From: Dickeya aquatica
Lineage (GTDB): Bacteria; Pseudomonadota; Gammaproteobacteria; Enterobacterales; Enterobacteriaceae
Length of the DNA: 64,000 nt
Direction of reading: 5' to 3'
Assembly: GCF_900095885.1 (NCBI RefSeq)
Contig: NZ_LT615367.1
Location: 3,658,001-3,722,000, forward strand
The notes below the pieces were generated by a model. That model worked only from the letters and a program-made list of their open reading frames with translations. It searched no databases and was not told where the DNA came from. Position numbers and translations under genes: made by a program. Positions within the stretch are counted from its first letter, which is position 1, and every line of letters begins with the position of its first letter. This document shows, one piece after another, positions 1 through 9,284 of the stretch.

Positions 1-309
1 AATCAACACGTTCATCACCCCGTCGAGTTTCGGAAACGCCCAGGCAATCACAAACATCGCCGGTAGCACCAGCAGCAGCGAGAACACCAGTGCCCCCAGG
101 CAAATCAGCAGTGAATGGCCTAACGCCAGCAAAAAGCGGCTGTCGCGCCACAGTTCCGTAAACCATCTCAGGGTCAGCCCCTGCGGCAAAACGGTGGCTC
201 CCCATTCGCTCGCCAGGGCATAGCCCAGCGTTGCCAGTAAAGGCAGCAGCAAAATGAGTAACACCAGCCACACCACCAACAGGTGGTAACGGCGTTCAGC
301 ACGGGTCAT
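1..309 (-). CDS. ABC transporter permease, partial (runs off the window)
   Basis: The frame starts with ATG at 309 and stays open to base 1, so the C-terminal part lies outside the window. The visible 103 residues begin MTRAERRYHLLVVWLVLLIL, giving a first membrane segment, then a periplasmic-looking stretch and the start of a second hydrophobic segment. It follows the other permease (328-1170) with an 18-base gap and is in the same operon, so the two probably form the heterodimeric membrane pore of a binding-protein-dependent importer. The ATPase gene is expected further left. The substrate is inferred only from the neighbours. Confidence 0.75.
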   Translation of the reverse strand, partial: MTRAERRYHLLVVWLVLLILLLPLLATLGYALASEWGATVLPQGLTLRWFTELWRDSRFLLALGHSLLICLGALVFSLLLVLPAMFVIAWAFPKLDGVMNVLI

Positions 310-327
310 AACAGCCTCCGGTAAGCA

Positions 328-1170
328 TTAGCGAGCCACACTCAGGTAACTGCGTCGCAACAGCCACTGATGGACGGCCGTTATCAGCGCCATCAGCAGA
401 ACCAGCAGCATCGACAACGCGCTGCCAAGGTTCGGCTCAAGCGAAATATCCCCAGACACCAGCGCCGCGATGCGTACCGGCACCACGTTAAAATTACCGG
501 TGGTCAGCGCATAAATCGTGGCATACGCCCCCAGTGCATTGGCCAGCAGAATCACGAAGGTGCCTAATAACGCCGGTGAGAGCACCGGAATACCGATATG
601 CCACCAGTAGCGCCAGCGGCTGGCTCCCAGCAGAGCGGCAGACTCCTGCCACTCGCTGCGCAACCCGTCAAAGGCCGGGTAGAGCAGCAACACGCCAAGC
701 GGGATTTGAAAATAGGTATAAATCAGGATCAGGCCATCACGCGAGTAGAGGTTAAACCCATCAATCAGCCCGTTCTGGCGCAGTAGCAGGGTCATAAAAC
801 CGTTTAATCCCAGCATGATAACGAAGGCAAATGCCAGCGGCACACCGGCGAAATTGCTGGTCATGTTGGCAAACGACATCACAAAACGCCGCAGCCGCCC
901 TTCACCCAGTTGTTGCAACGAATAACCGCCAGCCAGCGCGATAATCAGCCCGTACAGGCTTGACCAGAATGAAATATCCAGTGAAAAGCGCATCGCCTGC
1001 AAATAAAACGGCGAGGTCAGTAAATCCTGATAGTTCGCCAGCCCCCAGGCACTCTGCGTCTCACTGTAAAAGCTGTTGATAGCCATCCACACCAGCGGGG
1101 CTATCTGAAAAGCGATAAATACCGCTAAAAATGGCAGCAAAACCAGCGCCGCCAGCCATCGTGTCTTCAC
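328..1170 (-). CDS. ABC transporter permease (phosphonate/phosphoester-type importer, tentative)
   Basis: A 280-residue inner-membrane protein with about six hydrophobic segments. Near residues 175-195 lies the region with ESAALLGASRWRYWWHIGIP, which fits the EAA loop (EAA---G---------I-LP) by which such permeases contact the ATPase. The start ATG overlaps the stop of the upstream phosphodiesterase gene by 4 bases, which suggests translational coupling. Together with the solute-binding protein at 2010-3062 and the second permease at 1-309 it makes one uptake operon. The family is clear; the transported substrate is not shown by this gene. Confidence 0.85.
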   Translation of the reverse strand: MKTRWLAALVLLPFLAVFIAFQIAPLVWMAINSFYSETQSAWGLANYQDLLTSPFYLQAMRFSLDISFWSSLYGLIIALAGGYSLQQLGEGRLRRFVMSFANMTSNFAGVPLAFAFVIMLGLNGFMTLLLRQNGLIDGFNLYSRDGLILIYTYFQIPLGVLLLYPAFDGLRSEWQESAALLGASRWRYWWHIGIPVLSPALLGTFVILLANALGAYATIYALTTGNFNVVPVRIAALVSGDISLEPNLGSALSMLLVLLMALITAVHQWLLRRSYLSVAR

Positions 1171-1991
1171 ACTCGCGCCTCCCTATCCCGTTTCACCAGC
1201 AGGTCGCGGCTCACCGGCTTGTCGTGCGCCACACCGAGCAACTGGCACACCGTGCCGCACAGTTCGGTTTGCTGCACGGCAGCATCCGGGCGCAAGGAGA
1301 ACGCCGAGCCGAACACATATAGCGGCACCTGGCGCTCGTGTGGCAGAATTCCACCGTGACTGCGGTCATCATTCATGCCGTGATCGGACGTCACCAGCAC
1401 CTGATAGCCCTCCTCCAGCCAGCGCGGCATCCAGTGCGAGAGATAGCCATCGGCCATGCGCGCCTTGTTGCGGTACTGCGGGGTGGACAAGCCGTGGCGG
1501 TGCCCGGCGTCATCAATGTTCATGGGGTGGATAAGCAAAAAGTCCGGCTGATAACGCAGGCGCAGGCTTTCAGCATCCTCAAACAGGTGGGAGTCAGGGT
1601 AGCTGTCATCATGGTAGAAATGGCCATACTGGATAGGTAACGACGGTTCAACGCTATGACGATCGCGCGCAGCATTAAACGGCGTGCGGTTATACAACTC
1701 GCTCACCCAGTGATAGGCTGCGGCGGCGGTGGTTAATCCGGCGTCGCGCGCATAATGAAAAATGCTGCGCTCGCGGCTTAACCGGTCAACGCCGTTGTGG
1801 ATAATACCGCTTTGTACGGGCACCACACCGGTCAGGATGCACTCGTAGAGTGGGCGCGACAGCGACGGCAGCTCGCACTCCAGCTGATACAGACACCCGC
1901 GCCCGGCGGCGCACTCCGCCTGCAAATAGCCCATCGCCTCTTGCCCAACCTGAAAACTCAGGCCATCGAGGATAACCAGAATCGTTTTCAT
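1167..1991 (-). CDS. Alkaline phosphatase superfamily phosphodiesterase/pyrophosphatase
   Basis: A 274-residue protein without an evident signal peptide. Metal-binding landmarks of the alkaline phosphatase/nucleotide pyrophosphatase superfamily are in the right order: VILDGL near residue 7, LPSLSRP near 42 (probable Ser nucleophile), DDAGHRHG near 160, TSDHGMND near 200 and LPHER near 217. It probably hydrolyses a phosphoester or phosphonate-like substrate in the cytoplasm. It sits between the substrate-binding protein gene and the first permease gene, so uptake and cleavage appear to be co-expressed. Phosphonoacetate hydrolase-type activity is one possibility; the exact substrate cannot be read from sequence. 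Confidence 0.75.
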   Translation of the reverse strand: MKTILVILDGLSFQVGQEAMGYLQAECAAGRGCLYQLECELPSLSRPLYECILTGVVPVQSGIIHNGVDRLSRERSIFHYARDAGLTTAAAAYHWVSELYNRTPFNAARDRHSVEPSLPIQYGHFYHDDSYPDSHLFEDAESLRLRYQPDFLLIHPMNIDDAGHRHGLSTPQYRNKARMADGYLSHWMPRWLEEGYQVLVTSDHGMNDDRSHGGILPHERQVPLYVFGSAFSLRPDAAVQQTELCGTVCQLLGVAHDKPVSRDLLVKRDREARV

Positions 1992-2009
1992 CCCCTGCTC
2001 CCGCCTTGT

Positions 2010-3062
2010 TTACTGCTTCATATTGATAATGACGCTTTCCTGCCACAGGCGCGGCAGGGCTTTCACGCTCTTATCCCAGGCCTCGGCATCAGCAATCGGA
2101 CGGGCATTTTTATACTGCGCTTGTGCCAGCAGTTTGCTTTTTACATCCTCAGGCAGCGTGATGTGCTCGGCGCGAATCGGGCGGGCATAACCGCGTGCCA
2201 GATTAATTTGCCCGGCATCTGAGAAAATGTACTCACGCGCCAGTTTGGCGGCGTTCGGGTGTTTGGCGTATTTGTTGATGATGGTGGTGTAACCGGAAAT
2301 GACCGATCCGTCAGACGGGATAAGCACCTCGAAACGATCTTTATTGATCTTGTCGCGGTAGTTCAGGCCGTTGAAATCCCACACCACGCCCACCTGCACT
2401 TCGCCTTTCTCGATATTGGCAATCGCCGGGTTAGTCAGGCCAAGGCGGCCTTCTTTGGCCAGTTTGGCAAAGAAATCCAGCGCCGGTTTCAGGTTCTTTT
2501 CACTGCCGCCCAACGCGAAGCTGGCCGCCAGCACACCGCTTGAGGCTTGCGAAGCGGTGCCCACATCACCAATGGTGACAACATATTTGCCGTTTTGCAG
2601 ATCCGCCCAGCTGTGCGGAATCTCTTTTACCTGCTGTTTATCCACAATAAATGCGATGGTGCCGGTGTAGGCCATCGCCCAGTGTCCCTCTTTGTCTTTC
2701 GCCCATTCCGGCACTTGCTCCCAGGTGCCCGGCTTGTAGGGCTGGCTCACACCCTTTTGCACCGCCACCGGGCCAAAGGCCACGCCCACGTCGCCGATGT
2801 CGGCACTGGCGTTGTCTTTTTCTGCGGCAAATTTGGCAATTTCCTGTGCCGAAGACATGTCCGTGTCGCTGTGTTTCAGGCCATATTTGGCGCTGAGATC
2901 ATTCCAGGTATCTTTCCAGTTGGCCCAGCTGTCCGGCATACCGACGCTGTTAACTTCGCCTTCGGCGCGCGCGGCTTTCTCAAGGGCAGCCAGGTCTTGT
3001 GCCAGCGACATACCGGAAAACAAGGCACTGCTGATTAACACAGAAGACAACAATTTTTTCAT
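2010..3062 (-). CDS. Periplasmic ABC solute-binding protein, iron/2-aminoethylphosphonate type
   Basis: A 350-residue protein. MKKLLSSVLISSALFSGMSL followed by AQ is a typical Sec signal peptide with cleavage near residue 21. The body looks like the family-1 binding proteins used for ferric iron, thiamine, spermidine or 2-aminoethylphosphonate (central GDVGTASQASSG and VGVVWDFNGLNYRD). It is the first gene of the operon and starts 272 bases from the divergent regulator at 3334. The pairing with a phosphodiesterase and a UTRA-type GntR regulator makes a phosphonate or phosphoester ligand most likely, but that is inference. Confidence 0.8.
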   Translation of the reverse strand: MKKLLSSVLISSALFSGMSLAQDLAALEKAARAEGEVNSVGMPDSWANWKDTWNDLSAKYGLKHSDTDMSSAQEIAKFAAEKDNASADIGDVGVAFGPVAVQKGVSQPYKPGTWEQVPEWAKDKEGHWAMAYTGTIAFIVDKQQVKEIPHSWADLQNGKYVVTIGDVGTASQASSGVLAASFALGGSEKNLKPALDFFAKLAKEGRLGLTNPAIANIEKGEVQVGVVWDFNGLNYRDKINKDRFEVLIPSDGSVISGYTTIINKYAKHPNAAKLAREYIFSDAGQINLARGYARPIRAEHITLPEDVKSKLLAQAQYKNARPIADAEAWDKSVKALPRLWQESVIINMKQ

Positions 3063-3333
3063 TATGGTGCTCCATCAAAAAGGGAGTGATGCTATGTTGG
3101 TCAGGCCTATTGCTGCTCTGGTCTAGTCCAGCAATAAGTAAGCCAATTCAGCACATGACAATGACGTTTTTATGTCGTGAAGGTGACAAAGCGGTTGCAA
3201 CCGTTGTCAACGCCGCAGGAACGGGCAGGGTACAGGGTGCATTTTCACGCCCGCTAATCCGGTGATAACGCTCGCGGGCATCAGGCGCAGCCCTGTCATG
3301 GTGCAGGCTGCACAATCTCAAGGCTTGAAGGTG
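3063..3333. promoter_or_regulatory. Divergent promoter region with candidate GntR/UTRA operator
   Basis: The 271 bases between the binding-protein operon and its divergent regulator. At 3119-3130 lies TGGTCTAGTCCA, a palindrome with one mismatch. It resembles the TGGT-n4-ACCA type of site known for PhnF-like HutC/GntR regulators. A partly similar sequence starting TGGTC occurs at 3099-3110. The operator lies 57 bases before the binding-protein start, where a repressor would act. Assignment to the adjacent regulator is inference from position and similarity. Confidence 0.45.
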
Positions 3334-4038
3334 ATGAAGACACAATCCACTAGCGTGACGCTAATCAGTGACCGCCTGGCCGGGCGCATTCGTCAGGGAG
3401 AATTTGCCCGCGGCCGCCTGCCCTCTGAGCGCACATTGAGTGAACAATTTTCCACCACCCGCATCACCCTGCGTGAAGCGCTGGCTTTGCTGGAGTCGCA
3501 AGGCATCGTTTACCGGGAATTGCGGCGCGGCTGGTTCGTGTCACCGCCACGGCTCAGTTATAATCCGCTGCACAGAAGTCATTTTCATGAAATGGCGGAA
3601 AAACAGGGGCGACAGGCACAAACACAGGTGCTGGATGCTGAAGTGGTCGCCGCCAGCACCGCCATCGCCCGCCATTTAGCGCTGGAGGAAGGTGCGTTGG
3701 TGTACCGTATTCGACGCCTGCGCCGCCTCGATGGGCGTGCAGTGCTGTATGTGGAGCATTATCTCAACCCGGCCTGGTTTCCTTCTCTTCTGGACTGTGA
3801 CCTGACAGAATCGCTCACGCAGCTCTATCACGCCCGCTACGGCATTCGCTATGGCCGGGTGCGTTTTACCATGCTGCCCACACCGCTGCCGCCGGTTGCC
3901 GCACCGGTATTAAAACTTGCGCCCGGCAGCCCGGCGCTGTTTATCACCCGCATCAACCGGGATCAGCATGACCGTATTATTGATTGTGACTACGAATACT
4001 GGCGCTACGACGCGCTCTATGTCGATGTCGAGGCGTAA
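3334..4038 (+). CDS. GntR family transcriptional regulator with UTRA domain
   Basis: A 234-residue protein if ATG 3334 is used; an upstream ATG at 3262 would add 24 residues unlike the family, so I reject it. The N-terminus carries the winged-helix GntR domain (RLPSERTLSEQFSTTRITLR near residues 28-48). The C-terminal two thirds look like the HutC-type UTRA ligand-binding fold (RIRRLRRLDGRAVLYVEHYL). It is transcribed away from the uptake operon and probably represses it until its ligand, perhaps a phosphonate or phosphoester, is present. Confidence 0.8.
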   Translation: MKTQSTSVTLISDRLAGRIRQGEFARGRLPSERTLSEQFSTTRITLREALALLESQGIVYRELRRGWFVSPPRLSYNPLHRSHFHEMAEKQGRQAQTQVLDAEVVAASTAIARHLALEEGALVYRIRRLRRLDGRAVLYVEHYLNPAWFPSLLDCDLTESLTQLYHARYGIRYGRVRFTMLPTPLPPVAAPVLKLAPGSPALFITRINRDQHDRIIDCDYEYWRYDALYVDVEA

Positions 4039-4054
4039 CGCCAGAGCATAAAGA

Positions 4055-4474
4055 TTAATTCAGCGGGTTAGCGTAGATTTGCCAGGGACCTTTAATATTT
4101 TTCAACTCAATATTATTAATCAGGCAATGATTGGGATTACCGGGGAGCGGATTTTTCGTTACTGTCGCATTTTTATTGATCAGTGTTGACGCATTAGTGG
4201 CACCGGCCTGATTCAACGGGTTGGGGTGTTTGGCATCTGTCATAATTAATGCTTTGACTTTCGCGCTATCCACGCCTGAATTCGCTTGAGAGCACAGGGC
4301 GGAAACGTTTTGCAATTTTCCCGGATAACCATCCTGATTTTTATAATTCTCATCCATATTGGCTGCGCCATAACGCACGACCAGCGCACCTTTAGGAACA
4401 TCATTGACTGCGGCGAATGAAGATACCGACACCATTGCACCCATCACCATCAACAATACATGTTTACTTTTCAT
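4055..4474 (-). CDS. Small secreted protein of unknown function
   Basis: A 139-residue protein. Its first 22 residues (MKSKHVLLMVMGAMVSVSSF then AA) form a clear Sec signal peptide, so the mature protein is periplasmic or secreted. The mature part is short, rich in Asn and Lys, and has two cysteines (near residues 61 and 117) that could form a disulfide. I do not recognise the family. The gene is more AT-rich than its neighbours and is followed upstream by a 420-base AT-rich gap, which hints at recent acquisition. It converges on the GntR gene, with stops 16 bases apart. Confidence 0.65.
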   Translation of the reverse strand: MKSKHVLLMVMGAMVSVSSFAAVNDVPKGALVVRYGAANMDENYKNQDGYPGKLQNVSALCSQANSGVDSAKVKALIMTDAKHPNPLNQAGATNASTLINKNATVTKNPLPGNPNHCLINNIELKNIKGPWQIYANPLN

Positions 4475-4895
4475 TTCAACCTCATAACGTTATGTTCAGG
4501 ATGACCAATAAAAATGGAATATCTTCACTTCAGAACGTGAAGATAGAGTTCACACCATTGAGTAGAAATAAATAAAAAAATAACCACACAACGAATAATT
4601 AAAATAGAAAAAAATAAGCGCGCCACAATAAAAAACCCAGACAACGCTAATAAGCATGGCCTAAAAAAACATTTATTCAAGTTAGAAAGGCAATAAAAAT
4701 AAAATACAAAGGAGCACCCAAAATGACTATTTCACTATTATTTATACGCGACGAAATAGATAAAAAAGAAACTAACGGGATATCCATAATGGCCTGATAC
4801 GCTGACCGGCACCGCTCACAACAGCCATTGCGCTATCCCTAAATCACGTTATATTACGCCTCTCATTTTCACCCAGGTAACGAGCCCGCCGCATC
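4475..4895. other. AT-rich intergenic gap without a gene
   Basis: 421 bases between the small secreted protein gene and dusA, rich in runs of A and T, unlike the flanking housekeeping DNA. It should hold the promoter of the secreted protein on the minus strand and that of dusA near its right end. I see no credible open frame, RNA gene or repeat. Confidence 0.6.
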
Positions 4896-5918
4896 ATGAG
4901 CACACCCGATCTCACGCCCGCTTCGCCTTCATCGCCGTTCTGGTATGGCCGCTTTTCTATCGCGCCGATGCTGGACTGGACTGACCGCCATTGCCGCTAC
5001 TTTCACCGGTTACTGAGTCATAACGCGTTGTTGTACACCGAAATGGTCACCACCGGAGCCATTTTGCACGGCAAGGGCGATTATCTGGCCTATAGCGACG
5101 AAGAGCACCCGTTGGCGTTGCAGCTCGGCGGCAGCGACCCGACAGCGCTGGCACAGTGCGCGGTACTGGCGGAACAACGCGGCTATGACGAAATCAACCT
5201 CAATGTCGGCTGCCCGTCCGACCGGGTGCAAAACGGCCGTTTTGGTGCGTGCCTGATGGCTGAGGCTGAGCTGGTGGCCGCCTGTGTGCAGGCGATGCGC
5301 GAGCGCGTCAGCATTCCCGTCACGGTGAAAACCCGTATCGGTATCGACAATCAGGACAGCTACGAATTTTTATGCGATTTCATCCGCACCGTTAGCGAAC
5401 AGGGCGGCTGCGACACCTTTATCGTCCATGCCCGCAAAGCCTGGCTGTCTGGCCTGAGCCCGAAGGAAAACCGCGAGATACCGCCACTCGATTACCCGCG
5501 CGTCTATCAGCTCAAACGGGATTTTCCCGCGCTGACGATAGCCATCAACGGCGGCATCAAGACGCTGGCTGAGGCACAGCAGCATTTGCAACACGTTGAT
5601 GGTGTGATGGTCGGGCGCGAAGCGTATCAGAACCCTGGCCTGCTCTGTGACGTCGATGCAGCCCTCTTCGGTGGCGAGCCGGGGCCAACGCCGTTTGATG
5701 CCGTGGCCGCCATGTACCCCTATATTGAGCGCGAACTCAGTCGCGGCGCGCAGCTCGGCCATATCACCCGCCATATGCTCGGGCTGTTTCAGGGCTTGCC
5801 GGGTGCACGGCAGTGGCGGCGCTACCTGAGCGAAAATGCTCATCGTCAGGGCGCGGATGCCCGCGTGGTAGAACACGCGCTGGCGTTGGTCAGCCGCCCA
5901 TCCGCGCCTGATGCCTGA
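4896..5918 (+). CDS. dusA: tRNA-dihydrouridine(20/20a) synthase
   Basis: A 340-residue flavoenzyme that reduces uridines 20 and 20a in the D-loop of tRNA with NADPH. It opens the TIM barrel with [20 protein letters not shown]. It has the family core [12 protein letters not shown] near residues 97-108, the catalytic-Cys segment GACLM near 113, and the DusA-type [17 protein letters not shown] near 178. Length matches the family. It precedes pspG, qor, dnaB and alr in the order known from Enterobacterales. A strong hairpin terminator follows the stop codon. Confidence 0.95.
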   Translation: MSTPDLTPASPSSPFWYGRFSIAPMLDWTDRHCRYFHRLLSHNALLYTEMVTTGAILHGKGDYLAYSDEEHPLALQLGGSDPTALAQCAVLAEQRGYDEINLNVGCPSDRVQNGRFGACLMAEAELVAACVQAMRERVSIPVTVKTRIGIDNQDSYEFLCDFIRTVSEQGGCDTFIVHARKAWLSGLSPKENREIPPLDYPRVYQLKRDFPALTIAINGGIKTLAEAQQHLQHVDGVMVGREAYQNPGLLCDVDAALFGGEPGPTPFDAVAAMYPYIERELSRGAQLGHITRHMLGLFQGLPGARQWRRYLSENAHRQGADARVVEHALALVSRPSAPDA

Positions 5919-5929
5919 TACACACCGCT

Positions 5930-5954
5930 GCGCCCCGTTAACCGGGGCGCTTTT
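5930..5954 (+). terminator. Rho-independent terminator after dusA
   Basis: GCGCCCCG and CGGGGCGC face each other across a TTAA loop and are followed by TTTT. The hairpin begins 12 bases after the dusA stop. Confidence 0.85.
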
Positions 5955-6083
5955 CACCTCTCCCGCATCATTCCGTATTTTTTCGCCATTTTTTTTCGCT
6001 AATCATTGGTCAAAAAAACCAATCCACGCCAGCACGCAGAAAATAAAATCATTAAAAATCATAAAGATAAAAAATAAACAGTT

Positions 6084-6099
6084 TGGCATGGTTCTTGTA
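6084..6099 (+). promoter_or_regulatory. Sigma-54 promoter of pspG
   Basis: TGGCATGGTTCTTGTA fits the -24/-12 sigma-54 pattern TGGCAC-n5-TTGCA, with the GG and TG pairs at the required spacing. It lies 57 bases before the pspG start. In enterobacteria pspG is driven by sigma-54 and the activator PspF, so the site is expected here. PspF and IHF sites would lie in the AT-rich 100 bases upstream. Confidence 0.75.
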
Positions 6100-6155
6100 A
6101 ATTCAAGTAAGAGGGAGGGATAAGCCACTCCCCAACGCAAATTACAGGAGCAGTC

Positions 6156-6371
6156 ATGGTCGAGATTCTATTTATTATCGGCTTTTTCATCATGCTGGTG
6201 GTCACTGGCGTGTCATTACTGGGCGTGCTGGCAGCACTGGCGGTGGCGACCGTCGCGATGTGGCTTGGCGGATTAGTGATGATGGCATTCAAACTGCTGC
6301 CCTGGTTACTGCTGGCCTTGATAGTCGCCTGGTTTTGGCGCTACCAGAAACAAGGCGCGCGGCGCAACTAG
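6156..6371 (+). CDS. pspG: Phage shock protein G, small inner-membrane protein
   Basis: A 71-residue protein made of two long hydrophobic segments (residues about 3-25 and 33-62) followed by a basic tail, YQKQGARRN. This matches PspG, an effector of the phage shock response that helps keep the proton-motive force under envelope stress. The gene stands alone, has a strong ribosome site (ACAGGAGCAG) before ATG 6156, and carries the sigma-54 promoter at 6084. Its place between dusA and qor is the usual one. Confidence 0.92.
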   Translation: MVEILFIIGFFIMLVVTGVSLLGVLAALAVATVAMWLGGLVMMAFKLLPWLLLALIVAWFWRYQKQGARRN

Positions 6372-6731
6372 CCACCAAGGGCGATGACCTCTCATGAACG
6401 GGGTGAAAACATGATGTTACAGAATGATGATGCCAGACATCGATAACATGACGGAATTGTGCGCCAGCAAAGATTTTTTCCCGGCGCGGGCTGATACGCT
6501 TACCTGCATCGGTTTCATCAGCAAACAATGGTTTCATCAGCAATGTGTGCAGGCAACAATAACGTCAACCATGACCCGTCAGCCATGACACCTCACACGT
6601 TGTGATACCGCTGTACCCTACAATACAGCCCGTGGCATCACGGTTGATGAAACACCCAGCGGCATCAGCCCGCGCTGAAACCGTCCACCACGCCTCCATC
6701 AGGAGGCGTTTTTTTTAGCGCCAGCGCGAGT
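6372..6731. other. Intergenic gap between pspG and qor; mostly featureless
   Basis: 360 bases after pspG. The only clear element is the hairpin terminator at 6690-6716. Open frames on the minus strand here have no ribosome site and no recognisable product. Confidence 0.55.
6690..6716 (+). terminator. Rho-independent terminator between pspG and qor
   Basis: ACGCCTCC and GGAGGCGT pair across ATCA and are followed by a run of T. It can end transcription coming from pspG; the qor message enters from the other strand. Confidence 0.8.
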
Positions 6732-7721
6732 TTACAGGCCCGGAATCAACAGGCTGGAGCCATGTGTCTGTCGGCTTTCCAGCGCACGATGGGCCGACTG
6801 GGCATCTTCCAGCGCAAAGCGCTGACTTTCCGGCACGTCAACGTTGATAGCCCCGCTGGCAATCATCGTAAACAGCGCCTGACTGGCCTGCTCAAGCTCT
6901 TCGCGGGTGGTGATGTAGCTAAATAGCGACGGGCGGGTGACATACAGCGACCCTTTCTGGTTCAGAATCCCCAAATTCACCCCGGTCACCGGGCCGGATG
7001 CATTACCAAAACTCACCATCAGCCCACGGCGTTGCAGGCAATTAAGCGACGCTTCCCAGGTTTCTTTGCCCACCGAGTCATACACTACCGGGACTTTTTC
7101 TTCACCGGTCAGTTCCAACACCCGCTGGGCAATATCTTGCGTGCGGTAATTAATCACCGCCCAGGCTCCGGCCTGTAACGCCAGTTCCGCTTTTTCATCT
7201 GACCCCACAGTACCGATCAGCTTTGCGCCCAGCGCTTTCGCCCACTGACAGGCAATCAGCCCGACGCCGCCTGCGGCCGCATGGAACAAAAACACCTCGC
7301 CGGGTTTGACTTCATAGGTCTGGCGCAGCAGGTAATACACCGTCAGTCCTTTGAGAAACGAGGCAGCCGCCTGCTCAAAACTGATGTTATCAGGCAGCCG
7401 TGCCACTTTATCGGCAGGCACATTGTGATATTCGCTATATGCCCCCAGCGCCGCCTGCGCGTACACCACGCGGTCGCCCACGTTCAGGTGCTTCACATTT
7501 GCCCCGGCCTTGACCACCACGCCCGCCGCTTCGGTGCCAAGCCCGCTGGGCATTGAAGGCACTGAGTACAAACCGGCACGGAAATAGGTATCAATGTAGT
7601 TAATCCCGATAGCGTGATTTTCTACCTGTACCTCATTTAAACCGGGTTCACGCGGCGTGTAATCAACATACTCCAGCACCCCCGGCCCACCGTGGTCACT
7701 GAATTGAATACGCTTAGCCAT
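6732..7721 (-). CDS. qor: NADPH:quinone oxidoreductase
   Basis: A 329-residue zinc-free member of the medium-chain dehydrogenase family, close to the usual 327. The N-terminal GroES-like part includes GINYIDTYFRAGLYSVPSMP. The Rossmann domain has AAAGGVGLIACQWAKALGA near residue 148, the glycine-rich NADPH loop, and SDEKAELALQAGA behind it. It reduces quinones by one electron in the cytoplasm. It is divergent from dnaB with about 120 bases between the starts, as in related bacteria. Confidence 0.93.
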   Translation of the reverse strand: MAKRIQFSDHGGPGVLEYVDYTPREPGLNEVQVENHAIGINYIDTYFRAGLYSVPSMPSGLGTEAAGVVVKAGANVKHLNVGDRVVYAQAALGAYSEYHNVPADKVARLPDNISFEQAAASFLKGLTVYYLLRQTYEVKPGEVFLFHAAAGGVGLIACQWAKALGAKLIGTVGSDEKAELALQAGAWAVINYRTQDIAQRVLELTGEEKVPVVYDSVGKETWEASLNCLQRRGLMVSFGNASGPVTGVNLGILNQKGSLYVTRPSLFSYITTREELEQASQALFTMIASGAINVDVPESQRFALEDAQSAHRALESRQTHGSSLLIPGL

Positions 7722-7843
7722 ACAACCTCCTCAATAACGTCACCTGTTCGCCTGCAAATACCGACAGGCATATGTCATTCCGCTTTTCGGATATACAATG
7801 CTCCCACCCCTAAAGGTAAATCAACCGGTAAAGAACGCGTTTC

Positions 7844-9250
7844 ATGGCAGAAAAAAAATCCCCCTCCAGACAGACAGACTCCCGCGACCGTCAGGTAGAA
7901 GGCTTAAAGCTGCCGCCGCACTCGATTGAGGCAGAACAATCCGTGCTCGGCGGCTTAATGCTCGACAACGAGCGCTGGGACAACGTTGCCGAACGCGTCA
8001 GTTCGAACGACTTCTTTAATCGCGCCCATCGGCTTATCTTTACCGAGATGCAACGCCTGCTGGAAATGAGCAAGCCGATTGACCTGATAACCCTGTCAGA
8101 GTCACTGGAGCAAAAAGGCGAGCTGGACTCCGCCGGTGGGTTTGCCTATCTGGCCGAACTGGCGAAAAACACGCCAAGTGCGGCCAACATCGGTGCTTAT
8201 GCCGACATCGTGCGCGAACGTGCGGTTGTACGCGAAATGATTGCCGTCGCCAACGAAATTGCCGACGCCGGTTACGACCCACAAGGTCGCAGCAGTGAAG
8301 AATTACTGGATCTGGCCGAATCGCGTGTGTTTCAAATTGCCGAAAACCGCGCCAGCAAAGATGAAGGCCCGAAAAGCATCGACCGGATTCTGGAAGATAC
8401 CGTTTCGCGCATCGAACAGCTTTATCAGCGCCCGCACGACGGCGTAACCGGCGTGTCGAGCGGGTATCAGGATCTGGACAAGAAGACCGCTGGTTTACAA
8501 AAATCTGACCTGATTATCGTTGCCGCGCGCCCCTCGATGGGGAAAACCACGTTCGCCATGAACCTGTGCGAAAATGCGGCGATGACGCAGGAAAAACCGG
8601 TGCTGATCTTCAGCCTGGAGATGCCCGGCGAACAGATCATGATGCGTATGCTGGCCTCGCTGTCGCGCGTCGATCAAACCCGTATTCGTACCGGCCAGCT
8701 CGATGACGAAGACTGGGCACGCATCTCCAGCACCATGGGATTACTGCTGGAAAAGCGCAACATGTACATTGACGACTCCTCCGGCCTGACGCCCACCGAA
8801 GTGCGCTCCGCGGCGCGCCGGGTATTCCGCGAGCACGACGGCCTGAGCCTCATCATGATTGACTACCTGCAACTGATGCGGGTGCCGTCATTGTCAGATA
8901 ACCGCACGCTGGAAATCGCCGAAATTTCCCGCTCACTCAAAGCATTGGCAAAAGAATTGCAAGTGCCGGTCATCGCGCTGTCACAGCTTAACCGCAGCCT
9001 GGAACAGCGTGCGGATAAACGCCCGGTCAACTCTGACCTGCGTGAATCTGGCTCTATCGAGCAGGATGCCGACCTGATTATGTTCATTTACCGTGATGAG
9101 GTGTATCACGAAAACAGCGATCTGAAAGGCATCGCAGAAATCATTATAGGAAAGCAGCGTAACGGGCCGATTGGCTCCGTGCGTCTGACCTTTAACGGGC
9201 AGTGGTCGCGTTTCGATAATTACGCCGGGCCACAATATGATGACGAATAA
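7844..9250 (+). CDS. dnaB: Replicative DNA helicase
   Basis: A 468-residue hexameric helicase of the replication fork. The N-terminal primase/loader-contact domain starts at LKLPPHSIEAEQSVLGGLML. The RecA-type ATPase core has Walker A ARPSMGKTTFA near residues 228-238, Walker B IMIDYLQLM near 338 and the arginine-containing RDEVYH region. Sequence and length are those of enterobacterial DnaB. The dnaB stop is followed after 34 bases by alr, the conserved order. Confidence 0.97.
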   Translation: MAEKKSPSRQTDSRDRQVEGLKLPPHSIEAEQSVLGGLMLDNERWDNVAERVSSNDFFNRAHRLIFTEMQRLLEMSKPIDLITLSESLEQKGELDSAGGFAYLAELAKNTPSAANIGAYADIVRERAVVREMIAVANEIADAGYDPQGRSSEELLDLAESRVFQIAENRASKDEGPKSIDRILEDTVSRIEQLYQRPHDGVTGVSSGYQDLDKKTAGLQKSDLIIVAARPSMGKTTFAMNLCENAAMTQEKPVLIFSLEMPGEQIMMRMLASLSRVDQTRIRTGQLDDEDWARISSTMGLLLEKRNMYIDDSSGLTPTEVRSAARRVFREHDGLSLIMIDYLQLMRVPSLSDNRTLEIAEISRSLKALAKELQVPVIALSQLNRSLEQRADKRPVNSDLRESGSIEQDADLIMFIYRDEVYHENSDLKGIAEIIIGKQRNGPIGSVRLTFNGQWSRFDNYAGPQYDDE

Positions 9251-9284
9251 CTGTGGATACCCATCCACGCACTAAGGACTCAGA

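Noticed and set aside
2797-3126. Plus-strand frame of 109 codons across the start of the binding-protein gene
   Set aside because: It is the mirror of the signal peptide region, with no family match or ribosome site.
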